Source: an uncultured Collinsella sp.
Lineage (GTDB): Bacteria; Actinomycetota; Coriobacteriia; Coriobacteriales; Coriobacteriaceae
Length of the DNA stretch: 7,877 nt
NCBI GenBank assembly: GCA_900552425.1
Contig: URZR01000076.1
Location: 1-7,877 of the forward strand
Direction: 5' to 3'
Position 1 is the first letter of the stretch. Each line of letters opens with the position of its first letter. Below the pieces are notes generated by a model. The model was not told where the DNA came from, did not search any database, and saw only the letters and a list, made by a program, of their open reading frames with translations. The position numbers were made by a program, and so were the translations under genes. Positions 1 to 7,151 of the stretch are shown here, one piece after another.

Positions 1-234
1 AGAATCAGCCCAGATTTTTGCTTGGAGCCCACCTGAAGTGTTCATTCGTCGACGTTCATATCTGCATCCGTCAAGCTTTTGGCAAGATTTTGGTCAGTTG
101 AGCAGGGCTGTTGAAAACTCGACCCGCCGCTTGCCGACGACTACCGACCGCCCGGAGCGTCCTGCACCCCTGGGAAAGCCCCGCGCCCTAGGCTCCATAC
201 CGTCGCCACCCAAAACGGAAAGGACGTGGACGCC
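1..234. other. Non-coding leader region, no supported gene
   Basis: No convincing gene is visible here. Frame 1 closes at a TGA at 34-36, so the first bases could be the last codons of an upstream + strand gene, but 11 codons are too few to judge. An open frame continues through 38-238 but has low-complexity, arginine- and proline-rich composition and no ribosome binding site. The first ~115 bases are more AT-rich than the rest. Positions 72-82 and 83-93 are a tandem 11-bp direct repeat (CAAGCTTTTGG, CAAGATTTTGG) with one mismatch. GGCTGTTGAAAA at about 105-116 resembles the box around the -35 of the downstream importer promoter, but no good -10 follows it. Confidence 0.4.
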
Positions 235-1020
235 ATGACCGAAACCGCTGTTGAAACTTACGAGACCACGACGAGGGGCGCCGCCTCGATGGCAGCCTAT
301 CGCGCCGTTCGCATCCTGCAACTATTAAGCGAAAACACCGGCGAGGACAAGGCCATGCTTTCCGATGAGTTGATCCGGCGTCTCGCCCATCCCGACGACC
401 CCGCCCGCATGCCCATCTCGGCGGCGCGGCGCAGCATCTACACCGCCATCTCCGCACTTCGCCATGCCGGATACGAAATTGAGTACAAGCGCGGCGTGGG
501 CTATCGACTCTTGACCCGTCCGCTCACCGACGAAGAGATCATCCGGCTCCACGGCATGGTCATGCGCAACCGCTCCACGCCCATCGCCATTCGAAAGAGC
601 ATAGCGCAGCACCTGGTCGCCATGGCGAGTGCCGACGTTCGCGGCTACCTCGATGCACCCGAGCCTGCTCCAAGCGCAGGCGACAAATCCACCAAGGCCA
701 CACGCACGCCCGTCAAGCGCATCGATGCCTGCGAGCTCATCGAGCAGGCCATCGACCACGGAACCACGGTGAGTTTTGATATTTCGAGTGTCACGGCACG
801 CGGAGAGGTCGAAGTGGCGCGGATGACACTCCGGCCCTTTGCCATCAAGCAACGAGACGGCATCTCGTATTTGCTGGGAACGGTCTATGACGCGCGAGGC
901 GCCGACGACACGCTGCGTACCGTTGAGATCGGCCGCATGAGAAACGTCACCACACGTCTCCTTGACGGCAAGAAGCTCTTCGCCGTCCTGGACGAGGACG
1001 ATGCCTCCTCCGCCGCATAA
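235..1020 (+). CDS. HTH/WYL-like transcriptional regulator
   Basis: This 261-residue protein looks like a DNA-binding regulator of the YafY/WYL type. Residues ~19-93 form a winged-helix-like region (RAVRILQLLSEN, then RRSIYTAISALRHAGYEIEY and GVGYRLL, typical of a recognition helix and wing). A polar, proline-rich linker spans ~141-160. Residues ~163-250 resemble a WYL ligand-sensing domain: LIEQAI at the start, TLRPFAI at 198-204, GISYLLGTVYD where WYL would sit (W replaced by S), and LRTVEIGRMRNV at 227-238. ATG 235 is preferred because GGAAAGGA lies about 10 bases upstream; the in-frame GTG at 226 directly abuts that site. The gene sits 160 bases before an importer operon and shares upstream sequence boxes with it, so it may be a local regulator. 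WYL proteins can be activators or repressors, and the ligand is unknown. Confidence 0.8.
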   Translation: MTETAVETYETTTRGAASMAAYRAVRILQLLSENTGEDKAMLSDELIRRLAHPDDPARMPISAARRSIYTAISALRHAGYEIEYKRGVGYRLLTRPLTDEEIIRLHGMVMRNRSTPIAIRKSIAQHLVAMASADVRGYLDAPEPAPSAGDKSTKATRTPVKRIDACELIEQAIDHGTTVSFDISSVTARGEVEVARMTLRPFAIKQRDGISYLLGTVYDARGADDTLRTVEIGRMRNVTTRLLDGKKLFAVLDEDDASSAA

Positions 1021-1029
1021 GACCCTCCG

Positions 1030-1062
1030 CCGCCCATTCGACTACCCGTACCGCCCATCCGA
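1030..1062. repeat. 12-bp direct repeat at 21-bp period, candidate operator
   Basis: CCGCCCATTCGA at 1030-1041 is repeated as CCGCCCATCCGA at 1051-1062 with one mismatch. The 21-bp period is two helical turns, so both copies face the same side of the DNA. They end 28 bases before the -35 box of the importer promoter, a usual place for an activator or upstream operator. That they are bound by a regulator is inference; chance similarity in GC-rich DNA is possible. Confidence 0.35.
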
Positions 1063-1089
1063 TTCTGTATTAAAAAACCCGCCAGGCTG

Positions 1090-1117
1090 TTGTAAAAATG
1101 GACATCAGCGCTACTAT
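1090..1117 (+). promoter_or_regulatory. Predicted promoter of the ABC importer operon
   Basis: TTGTAA at 1090-1095 (-35-like) and TACTAT at 1112-1117 (-10-like) are separated by 16 bases. Transcription would begin near 1123-1125, leaving a leader of about 57 bases before the lipoprotein start codon. The area is AT-rich compared with the flanking genes, as expected for a promoter. No mapped start supports it. Confidence 0.5.
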
Positions 1118-1122
1118 AGTTC

Positions 1123-1148
1123 CACTTGCACTTTGTCCCAGTGCAGTG
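1123..1148. promoter_or_regulatory. Inverted repeat at the predicted transcription start
   Basis: TGCACT (1127-1132) and AGTGCA (1140-1145) form a perfect 6-bp inverted repeat around a 7-base centre. Allowing one bulged T at 1126, CAC at 1123-1125 also pairs with GTG at 1146-1148, for 9 pairs in all. It begins at the predicted transcription start and precedes the ribosome binding site by about 20 bases, so it could be a repressor operator or a 5' hairpin in the mRNA. It is too small for a T-box or a known riboswitch. Confidence 0.4.
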
Positions 1149-1180
1149 TTTCCAGCCATTTTTATACTGGGGGTAATGAT

Positions 1181-2161
1181 ATGAAGGACATCACCATCAG
1201 CCGCAGGAGCCTTCTGGTCTCCGCCGGTCTGCTCGCGCTCGCCCCGCTCGCCGGATGCGGCGGCAACTCTGGTTCCGGCTCTGCTGCCGCCGGTTCCGAC
1301 TACACCATCGGCGTTCTGCAACTCACCGAGCACTCCGCACTCGATGCCGCCAACGACGGCTTTGTCAAGGCCATCAAGGAGAGCGGCCTTAAGGTCAAGA
1401 TCGACCAGAAGAACGCCCAGAACGACCAGTCCACGTGTAAGTCCATTGCCGACAAGTTTGTGGGCGACAACGTCAACCTGATTTATGCCATCGCCACGCC
1501 CGCCGCGCAGGCTGCCGCCGGTGCCACGGCCGATATCCCCATCGTGGGCTGCGCCATCACCGACTACGCCGCCTCCGGCCTGGTCCAGGACAACGACAAG
1601 CCCGGCACCAACGTCACGGGCGCCTCCGACCTCACCCCGGTCGCCGAGCAGCTCGAGATGATGCAGAAGGTCCTGCCCGACGTTAAGAAGGTCGGCTTGC
1701 TCTACTGCACCGCTGAGTCCAACTCCGACGTCCAGATCAAGGCCGCCAAGAAGGAACTCGACAAGCTGGGCCTCGAGTACACCGATTTCACCGTCTCGAG
1801 CTCCAACGAGATTCAGTCCGTCGTCGAGTCCGCCGTGGGCAAGGTCGACGCGCTGTACTCCCCCACCGACAACACGATTGCCGCGGGTGCCTCGCAGGTG
1901 GGCCAGATCTGCAAGGAGAATAAGCTCCCCTTCGTGACCGGCGAGGAGGGTATGTGCATGGCCGGCGGCCTGTTCACCCTCTCCATCAACTATAAGGACC
2001 TGGGCTACGCCGCGGGCGAGATGGCCGTTAAGATCCTGAAGGGCGAGGCCAAGCCCGAGGATATGCCGATCAAGCACCTCTCGAGCAAGGACCTGGTCGT
2101 CGTCAAGAACGACGAGACGGCCGAGGCCCTGGGCATCGACCTTTCCGCTCTGGACGAGTAG
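1181..2161 (+). CDS. ABC importer substrate-binding lipoprotein, TrpX-type
   Basis: The 326-residue protein is the extracellular binding component of an ABC importer of the ABC_sub_bind (TrpX-like) family. A basic N-terminus with SRRSLL at 7-12, a hydrophobic stretch and the lipobox LAGC with Cys26 indicate a lipoprotein, possibly Tat-exported. Family landmarks follow: IGVLQLTEHSALDAANDGF, NAQNDQSTCKSIADKF, then GEEGMCMAGGLFTLSINY and LGYAAGEMAVKILKGE near the C-terminus. ATG 1181 is chosen because a G-rich ribosome site (TGGGGGT, 1168-1174) lies 6 bases upstream and the signal peptide starts there; extending the frame to 962 would overlap the regulator and add a nonsense leader. The permease and ATPase of the same system follow. 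Streptococcal relatives are linked to tryptophan uptake, but the ligand here cannot be read from sequence. Confidence 0.9.
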   Translation: MKDITISRRSLLVSAGLLALAPLAGCGGNSGSGSAAAGSDYTIGVLQLTEHSALDAANDGFVKAIKESGLKVKIDQKNAQNDQSTCKSIADKFVGDNVNLIYAIATPAAQAAAGATADIPIVGCAITDYAASGLVQDNDKPGTNVTGASDLTPVAEQLEMMQKVLPDVKKVGLLYCTAESNSDVQIKAAKKELDKLGLEYTDFTVSSSNEIQSVVESAVGKVDALYSPTDNTIAAGASQVGQICKENKLPFVTGEEGMCMAGGLFTLSINYKDLGYAAGEMAVKILKGEAKPEDMPIKHLSSKDLVVVKNDETAEALGIDLSALDE

Positions 2162-2232
2162 CGCCATGCGCGGTAACGCGTCTAGGGCCCGCACGCGCGC
2201 CACAGCCGCGTTATTCAATATCTGAGTCCTTG

Positions 2233-2261
2233 GGGCGAACGCTAAAGACCGGCGTTCGCCC
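2233..2261 (+). terminator. Hairpin between lipoprotein and permease, probable partial terminator
   Basis: GGGCGAACGC (2233-2242) and GCGTTCGCCC (2252-2261) form a perfect 10-bp stem with a 9-base loop. The tail that follows, TGCTTGTTT, is only moderately T-rich, so termination is probably incomplete. In importer operons such a hairpin after the binding-protein gene commonly lets it be made in excess of the membrane parts, by partial termination or by protecting the upstream mRNA 3' end. No separate strong promoter is evident before the permease, which supports read-through. Confidence 0.7.
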
Positions 2262-2365
2262 TGCTTGTTTCGGATGAGACAAAACATCCGTCCGCAGCTC
2301 TTTTATGCATTGGTACCGCTATTATGGAAAATCACGTGTCCACCCTATCCTAGGAGGTATGAAGC

Positions 2366-3289
2366 ATGCTCATTGCATTGCAGGGCGCCGTTTCGCAGGG
2401 CGTCCTCTGGGGCATTATGGTGCTTGGCGTGTTTATCACGTTCCGCCTGCTCGACATCCCCGATATGACCTGCGACGGCAGCTTTGCCCTCGGCGGCTGT
2501 GTCTGCGCCGTACTCATCGTCAACAATAACGTCGACCCCTTGCTCGCCGTGCTGGCCGGCATGTGCGCCGGCGCCATCGCGGGCGCCGTCACGGGCATCT
2601 TGACCACCGTCTTTGAGATTCCCGCAATCCTCGCCGGAATCCTTACGCAGATCAGTCTGTGGTCCATCAACCTGCGCATCATGGGCAAGTCCAACACGCC
2701 CATCCTTGCCAAGGGCACTATCTTCTCATCCGTCAGCAACATGACGGGCCTGCCGCAGTCCACTGTTGCCATTATCCTAGGCATTGTGCTGGCCGTGGCC
2801 ATCGTCGCCATCCTGTACTGGTTCTTTGGCACCGAGATCGGCTCGGCGCTGCGTGCCACCGGCAACAACGAGTACATGATCCGCGCCCTAGGCGTCAACA
2901 CCAACTCCACCAAAATGATCGCCCTCGTGCTCTCCAACGCCCTCATTGGCCTTTCGGGTGCGCTCATCTGCCAGAGCCAGAAGTATGCCGACATTGGCAT
3001 GGGTACCGGCGCCATCGTTATCGGTCTTGCCGCCATCGTCATCGGCGAGGTGCTCGGCCGCCTGCTGCCCGGCGGTCTCACGCAGTTCTCCGTCCGTCTG
3101 GCCTCCGCCGTCTTTGGCTCCGTGGTGTACTTCCTCATCCGCGCCATCGTGCTGCAACTGGGCATGGACGCCAACGACATGAAGCTGCTCTCCGCCGTGA
3201 TCGTCGCCGTGGCCCTGTGCGTGCCCGTGGTTTGGGAGCGCTATAAGCTCCGCAGCTCCTACACGAAGGGAGATGAGGCAGATGCTTAA
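2366..3289 (+). CDS. ABC importer permease, TrpY-type
   Basis: This 307-residue, very hydrophobic protein is the membrane channel of the importer, of the branched-chain-amino-acid permease superfamily. The family signature is clear at 18-42 (MVLGVFITFRLLDIPD, then MTCDGSFALGG), as are ILAGILTQISLWSINLRIMG at 88-107 and a cytoplasmic coupling segment at 155-180 (GTEIGSALRATGNNEYMIRALG). About eight or nine membrane segments are visible. ATG 2366 follows the strong site AGGAGG (2352-2357) with 8 bases between; the ATG at 2359 is in another frame. The end overlaps the ATPase start by 8 bases, which points to translational coupling. No damage is visible. The likely partners are the lipoprotein upstream and the ATPase downstream. 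Confidence 0.92.
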   Translation: MLIALQGAVSQGVLWGIMVLGVFITFRLLDIPDMTCDGSFALGGCVCAVLIVNNNVDPLLAVLAGMCAGAIAGAVTGILTTVFEIPAILAGILTQISLWSINLRIMGKSNTPILAKGTIFSSVSNMTGLPQSTVAIILGIVLAVAIVAILYWFFGTEIGSALRATGNNEYMIRALGVNTNSTKMIALVLSNALIGLSGALICQSQKYADIGMGTGAIVIGLAAIVIGEVLGRLLPGGLTQFSVRLASAVFGSVVYFLIRAIVLQLGMDANDMKLLSAVIVAVALCVPVVWERYKLRSSYTKGDEADA

Positions 3290-4068
3290 GCTCTCGCACG
3301 TCAAGAAGACCTTTAACAAGGGCACCGTCACCGAGAAGCGCGCGCTCACCGGCGTCGACCTCACCCTCAACGATGGCGACTTTGTAACCGTGATTGGCGG
3401 CAACGGCGCCGGCAAGTCCACGCTGCTCAATATGATCGCCGGCGTGTATCCGCTTGATTCGGGTGTTATTGAGCTCGACGGCACCGACATCTCGCGTCTG
3501 AGCGAGTCGCAGCGCGCCAAGTACCTGGGCCGTGTGTTCCAGGACCCCATGCGCGGCACCGCAGCCGACATGCAAATTGCCGAAAACCTGGCCCTCGCCA
3601 AGCGCCGCGGCCAGCGTCGCGGTCTTTCGTGGGGCGTCACCAAGGCCGAGAAGGACGAGTACGCTCAAGCGCCTGGACCTTGGTCTGGACACGCGCCTCA
3701 ACGCCAAGGTCGGCCTGCTCTCGGGCGGCCAGCGCCAGGCACTCACCCTGCTGATGGCCACGCTCACCAAGCCGCGCCTGTTGCTGCTCGACGAGCACAC
3801 GGCGGCCCTCGACCCCAAGACGGCCTCTAAGGTGCTCAACCTGACCGAGGAGATTGTCGACGAAAACCATCTGACCACGCTCATGGTTACGCACAACATG
3901 AATGACGCTATCCGTCTGGGCAACCGTCTGATCATGATGCACGAGGGCCATGTGATCTACGACGTGGCCGGCGACGAGAAGAAGTCGCTCACCGTAGCCG
4001 ACCTGCTGCAGAAGTTCGAGGAGGTCTCGGGCGGCGAGCTCGCCAACGACCGCATGCTGCTGAGCTAA
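3282..4068 (+). pseudogene. ABC importer ATPase, TrpZ-type, frameshifted near 3660
   Basis: This is the ATP-hydrolysing subunit of the importer, split by a frame change. The first part (3282 to ~3660, ~126 residues) carries Walker A GGNGAGKST at residues 39-47 and the Q-loop VFQDP at 85-89. From 3661 the family sequence continues one frame later: TLKRLDLGLDTRL, signature LSGGQRQA (from 3718), Walker B LLLLDEH (3778-3798) and the H-loop His at 3892. The first frame reaches a stop at 3828-3830 after unrelated residues. Joined, the parts give ~262 residues, the usual length. A net gain of 1 or loss of 2 (or 5, or 8) bases would explain it; no long homopolymer is present. ATG 3282 is preferred over 3273 because AAGGGAG (3266-3272) lies 9 bases before it. 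As written, the protein lacks the signature and Walker B and could not hydrolyse ATP. A sequence error is an equal possibility. Confidence 0.85.
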
Positions 4069-4106
4069 ACCTACCAAAAAGGGACAGGTTTATTTTGGCA
4101 GGTTTT
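4067..4106 (+). terminator. Hairpin terminator of the importer operon, GGGACAGG loop
   Basis: Positions 4067-4079 pair with 4093-4105 (AAACCTACCAAAA against TTTTGGCAGGTTT) with one mismatch, 4073 with 4099. The stem begins inside the TAA stop of the ATPase gene. The loop is AGGGACAGGTTTA and the 3' side runs into TTTTAT, giving a short T tract. It closely resembles the hairpin at 7150-7188, both in stem start and in the GGGACAGG loop. Confidence 0.7.
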
Positions 4107-4121
4107 ATCTGCGCAAACGTC

Positions 4122-4161
4122 AAAACCGCCGCAAAGGAACAGATACCTTTGCGACGGTTTT
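4122..4161. terminator. Strong, probably bidirectional hairpin terminator
   Basis: AAAACCGCCGCAAAGG (4122-4137) pairs with CCTTTGCGACGGTTTT (4146-4161), 15 of 16 positions, with a C-A mismatch at 4129/4154. The loop is AACAGATA. The stem is flanked by A's on the left and T's on the right, so it can terminate transcription in either direction. With the hairpin just before it, it insulates the nucleotidase gene from the importer operon. Its loop and closing pairs (AAAGG, ACAG, CCTTT) match the hairpin at 7150-7188. Confidence 0.8.
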
Positions 4162-4225
4162 CGCATATCATGTCGATAATCCGATATTCAACCAGACTTT
4201 CTGGCTAAGGACTAAGGAAACTGCC

Positions 4226-6255
4226 ATGAAAAGACTCCCCCGCCTTGCGTTAGCCGCCGCGTTGTTTGCCGGCTCGCTCGCAGGCATCCCAAGCCTCGCT
4301 TTCGCGGGGAACCTGCCCGCCGCTATTGACGGCTCCGTGGCCGTCATGCACACCAACGATATCCACGGCAGCTACAAGTACAGCTACAACGCAAGCAAGG
4401 GCACCGGCACTGTGGGCTTTGACGGACTGGCGGTTCTCTATAGCGCCCAAAGCAGCGCCCCCGATCTTTTGCTCGATGCGGGCGATACCTTCCACGGGCA
4501 GTCCTTTGCCACCATGAGCGAGGGCAAGAGCATCGCCGAGCTCATGGACACCTTCTATGCAGACGGCTACGACGCGACCACGCCGGGCAACCACGACTGG
4601 AGCTACGGCGCGGACAAGCTCCGCACCATGACCGGCTACAGCCCCACCGGCACGCCCTTCGCCATGCTCTGCGCGAACGCGAAGTCTACGAGCGGCGTAT
4701 GGAGCTCGAGTATCACCAAGACGCTCGATCGCACCTGGGAGGATAGCGAAGATCACTCCACATTCGACTACAAAATCAAGGTCGGCGTCGTGGGTGCCAT
4801 GAATGAGTCGCTGGAATCCTCGCTGCGCGCGGACCTGGTCGCGGGTACGTCGTTCTCGAGTGCCGCGAACGCCATCAATGCCGAGGCCAAGCGACTGCGC
4901 GAGACGGAGGGCTGCAACGTTGTCGTCTGTATCGCGCACACGCTCAACGCCAAGACCTTTGCTGCAAAGCTCGTTGGGGTCGATGCACTGGTCGCGGGCC
5001 ACGAGCACATCAACTTAGACGAAAACGTGACGGGGCTGACGGCAAGTCGGTCCGCGTCGTCGAGGCGGGCAGCGCCTTTGCCGAGGTGGGGCTGCTTTCC
5101 ATTCCGTACAAGTACGACACGAATGGCACCGAGACGACCGACGATGACACGGTGGCGGTATACGCAGGCAAAAGCGACGAGAAGCTCTATACCGCCAAGG
5201 ACGTAAACGTTCTTTTGACCGACCCCAACAAGGGCTCCACTTATCAGAGCATCCTTGATGAGGTCCACAACAACAAGATCAAGCCGCTCGACGAGGCCTT
5301 TGAAAACGAATCGAACAAGGTGCTCGGCACATCCACCACCAACTATTTCTACGGCGAGGACGCCGCAGGCACGCATGGTTGGGAAATGGTGCGCACCACC
5401 GATTTCCGCCCCAGCAAGGAGGGCGACACCACCAAGGCCCAGACCATCGGCCATGTGATCTGCGGCTCCTATCTTGACCTGACGGGCGCAGACCTTGCCA
5501 TCGAGAACGCGGGTGGCATCCGCGGCGGCATCGCTGCAGGCAATGTGACCGCAGGCAACGTCATCGCTATCTCGCCCTACGGCAACACCGTGGAGACCTG
5601 GACCATGACCGGTGCGGACTTCCTCGCAGCGCTCGAGCATTCGCTGCAGATCAGCGACGAGTGCAATCACAGTTATGAGCTTCAGCAAGCCTACGTGGCA
5701 GCCGGCCATACCGAGCAGGAAGCGCAAGACAAGTACAAGTGGCGCGATGACTCTGGCAGCGTTCTCTCCTTTGGCGGCATCAACGTGACGATTGATTGGA
5801 CGCAGCCCGAAGGCAAGCGCATTGTGAGTGCCACACTCGTCAAGGACGGCAGCACGCTCGATCCCACCAAGACCTATACCGTCGCCACCAACAACTACAT
5901 CATTACCAACACGACCGACTTCCCCACCTTCGCACACGCCACCAAGCGCACCGAGTGGGGCACGTGTGAGGCGGCGCTGAGGGCGCTGATTGGGCAAAAC
6001 GGCTGGGAGAGCAAGATGGCCGGACTCGCCGGCACCATCAGCTTCGGCTCCGCAGCCGTGGACCCCACGCCTACACCGGCCCCGACGCCTAAGCCCTCGC
6101 CTAAGACGGACACGACGACCACGAAGGTCATCACCAAGAAGACGACCGGCAAGCTCGCCGCAACGGGAGACCGCACGCTAGCCGTGATTGGCGCATGCCT
6201 CATCGGCGGCATCGTCATCATCATTCTCGGCATTATCTGGAAGCGTCGACGCTAA
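4226..6255 (+). pseudogene. Sortase-anchored 5'-nucleotidase/cyclic phosphodiesterase, frameshifted at 5032-5035
   Basis: A surface metallophosphoesterase of the UshA/2',3'-cyclic-nucleotide phosphodiesterase family, releasing nucleosides and phosphate outside the cell. ATG 4226 follows AAGGA (4214-4218). A signal peptide ends near AFA-GN (27/28). Metal-site motifs are HTNDIHG (42-48), GDTFHG (86-91), GNHDW (121-125), His238 and GHEH (258-261). The frame then breaks at GGGG (5032-5035): one more G would give VTGADGKSVRVVEAGSAF and join the second part from 5035 onward. That part has the C-terminal nucleotidase domain, with NAGGIRGG (5506-5529) and PYGNTV (5575-5592). It ends with a Pro/Thr/Lys-rich spacer, LAATG (6154-6168), a membrane segment and a KRRR tail, a sortase sorting signal. 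Joined length is ~676 residues, normal for the family. As written, the product would stop at 5206, losing the substrate-binding domain and wall anchor. A homopolymer sequencing error is the simplest explanation. Confidence 0.88.
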
Positions 6256-6306
6256 GCTACACCGCCGGGCCTTGCAGCCCCGCCGCATAAACCTTATATC
6301 GAGCAC

Positions 6307-6340
6307 AGAAGCCCGTCCGAATTTGATCGGACGGGCTTCT
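6307..6340. terminator. Hairpin terminator after the nucleotidase gene
   Basis: AGAAGCCCGTCCGA (6307-6320) pairs perfectly with TCGGACGGGCTTCT (6327-6340) around the loop ATTTGA, a 14-bp GC-rich stem. The 3' flank (TGGTGGG) lacks a T tract, though the stem itself ends in TTCT. It lies 52 bases after the nucleotidase stop and 43 bases before the MscS start, so it separates the two genes. Its loop is unlike the ACAG loops of the other hairpins. Confidence 0.75.
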
Positions 6341-6383
6341 TGGTGGGTATCATGGTTGGATGATCATGAGGAGGTTTCCCTAC

Positions 6384-7151
6384 ATGGAATTGTTTGAACC
6401 GATTCTTCATTTCTTTGAGCAGCGCTGGGTCCACAACATCATCTGGGCCGTCATCTTGGTAATAGTCACCGCCATCGCCGCCAAGGTGGCATCCAAGACC
6501 CTGCGCCACCTACTCAACCGAGACGACAACCCGCTTCCCGCATCGAGCATCTTCATCAACATCACACGCGCCGTCATCTGGATGATCGGCGGCAGCTTTA
6601 TCCTCGACAACTGTTTTGGCATTAATGCAAACGCCCTCGTCGCCGCTCTTGGCGTCGGCGGCATCGCCATCTCGCTCGGCTTTCAGGACACGCTATCAAA
6701 CCTTATCGGCGGCATGCAAGTGACCTTTATGGGCATCATCAAGCCCGGCGACAATATCGAGGTCGGCGGCGTGTCGGGCGTGGTCCAGGACATCACTTGG
6801 CGCCACACGACCATCGAGGATGCCTGCGGGCAGACCATCATTGTGCCCAACTCCAACATCTCCAAGAACACGCTCGTGCATCTGATGCCCTTTGGGCGCG
6901 TGGCCGTGCCCGTTGCCGTAAAGGACACGTCTAAGTGGGCTTCCCTTGACGCGCTGGCAGACGAGCTCACGAGCGCAACCAAAACGGCCGTCTCGCCCAT
7001 CTCTGGCTTTGACAAGGAGCCCTACGTGCTCTTTAGCGAGATCGGCGACTTTGGCGTCAAGGGCAAAATCATCTTTATCGTCAGCGACGATAGCACCACC
7101 TTCACGGCAGCCGACGCCTGCATTCGTGCCATCGCCCCCATCATCGCCTAA
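6384..7151 (+). CDS. MscS-family small-conductance mechanosensitive channel
   Basis: The 255-residue protein is a compact MscS-type channel, which opens under membrane tension to release solutes during osmotic downshock. Three membrane segments lie at about 18-35, 58-76 and 84-113. The third is the pore helix, with the glycine/alanine pattern ALGVGGIAISLGFQDTLSNL. The beta domain follows (KPGDNIEVGGVSGVVQDITW at 120-139, IIVPNSNI at 152-159), then an alpha/beta C-terminal domain to residue 255. ATG 6384 is chosen because GAGGAGG (6368-6374) lies 9 bases upstream; an earlier in-frame ATG at 6360 would put that site inside the gene. It lies between two hairpins and is probably transcribed alone. 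It is slightly shorter than E. coli MscS (286 residues) but has all core elements. No defect is visible. Confidence 0.92.
   Translation: MELFEPILHFFEQRWVHNIIWAVILVIVTAIAAKVASKTLRHLLNRDDNPLPASSIFINITRAVIWMIGGSFILDNCFGINANALVAALGVGGIAISLGFQDTLSNLIGGMQVTFMGIIKPGDNIEVGGVSGVVQDITWRHTTIEDACGQTIIVPNSNISKNTLVHLMPFGRVAVPVAVKDTSKWASLDALADELTSATKTAVSPISGFDKEPYVLFSEIGDFGVKGKIIFIVSDDSTTFTAADACIRAIAPIIA

Noticed and set aside
38..238. Small + strand frame before the regulator
   Set aside because: No ribosome site, low-complexity composition, and it overlaps the regulator's own ribosome site and start.
1123..1180. T-box or other riboswitch before the TrpX-type gene
   Set aside because: The leader is only ~57 bases, with no T-box sequence, specifier loop or terminator/antiterminator pair.
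1070..2287. Long - strand open frame of about 405 codons opposite the lipoprotein gene
   Set aside because: Its composition (Gly, Leu, Val, Asp repeats) is the antisense image of GC-rich codons, and the + strand protein has clear family motifs and a ribosome site.
3655..3665. Programmed frameshift in the ATPase
   Set aside because: No slippery sequence, no rare-codon or stop-based +1 site, and no reason for the family to need one; mutation or sequence error fits better.
4768..5997. Long - strand open frame of about 409 codons opposite the nucleotidase
   Set aside because: No family motif or ribosome site; the + strand carries catalytic and sorting motifs across the same interval.
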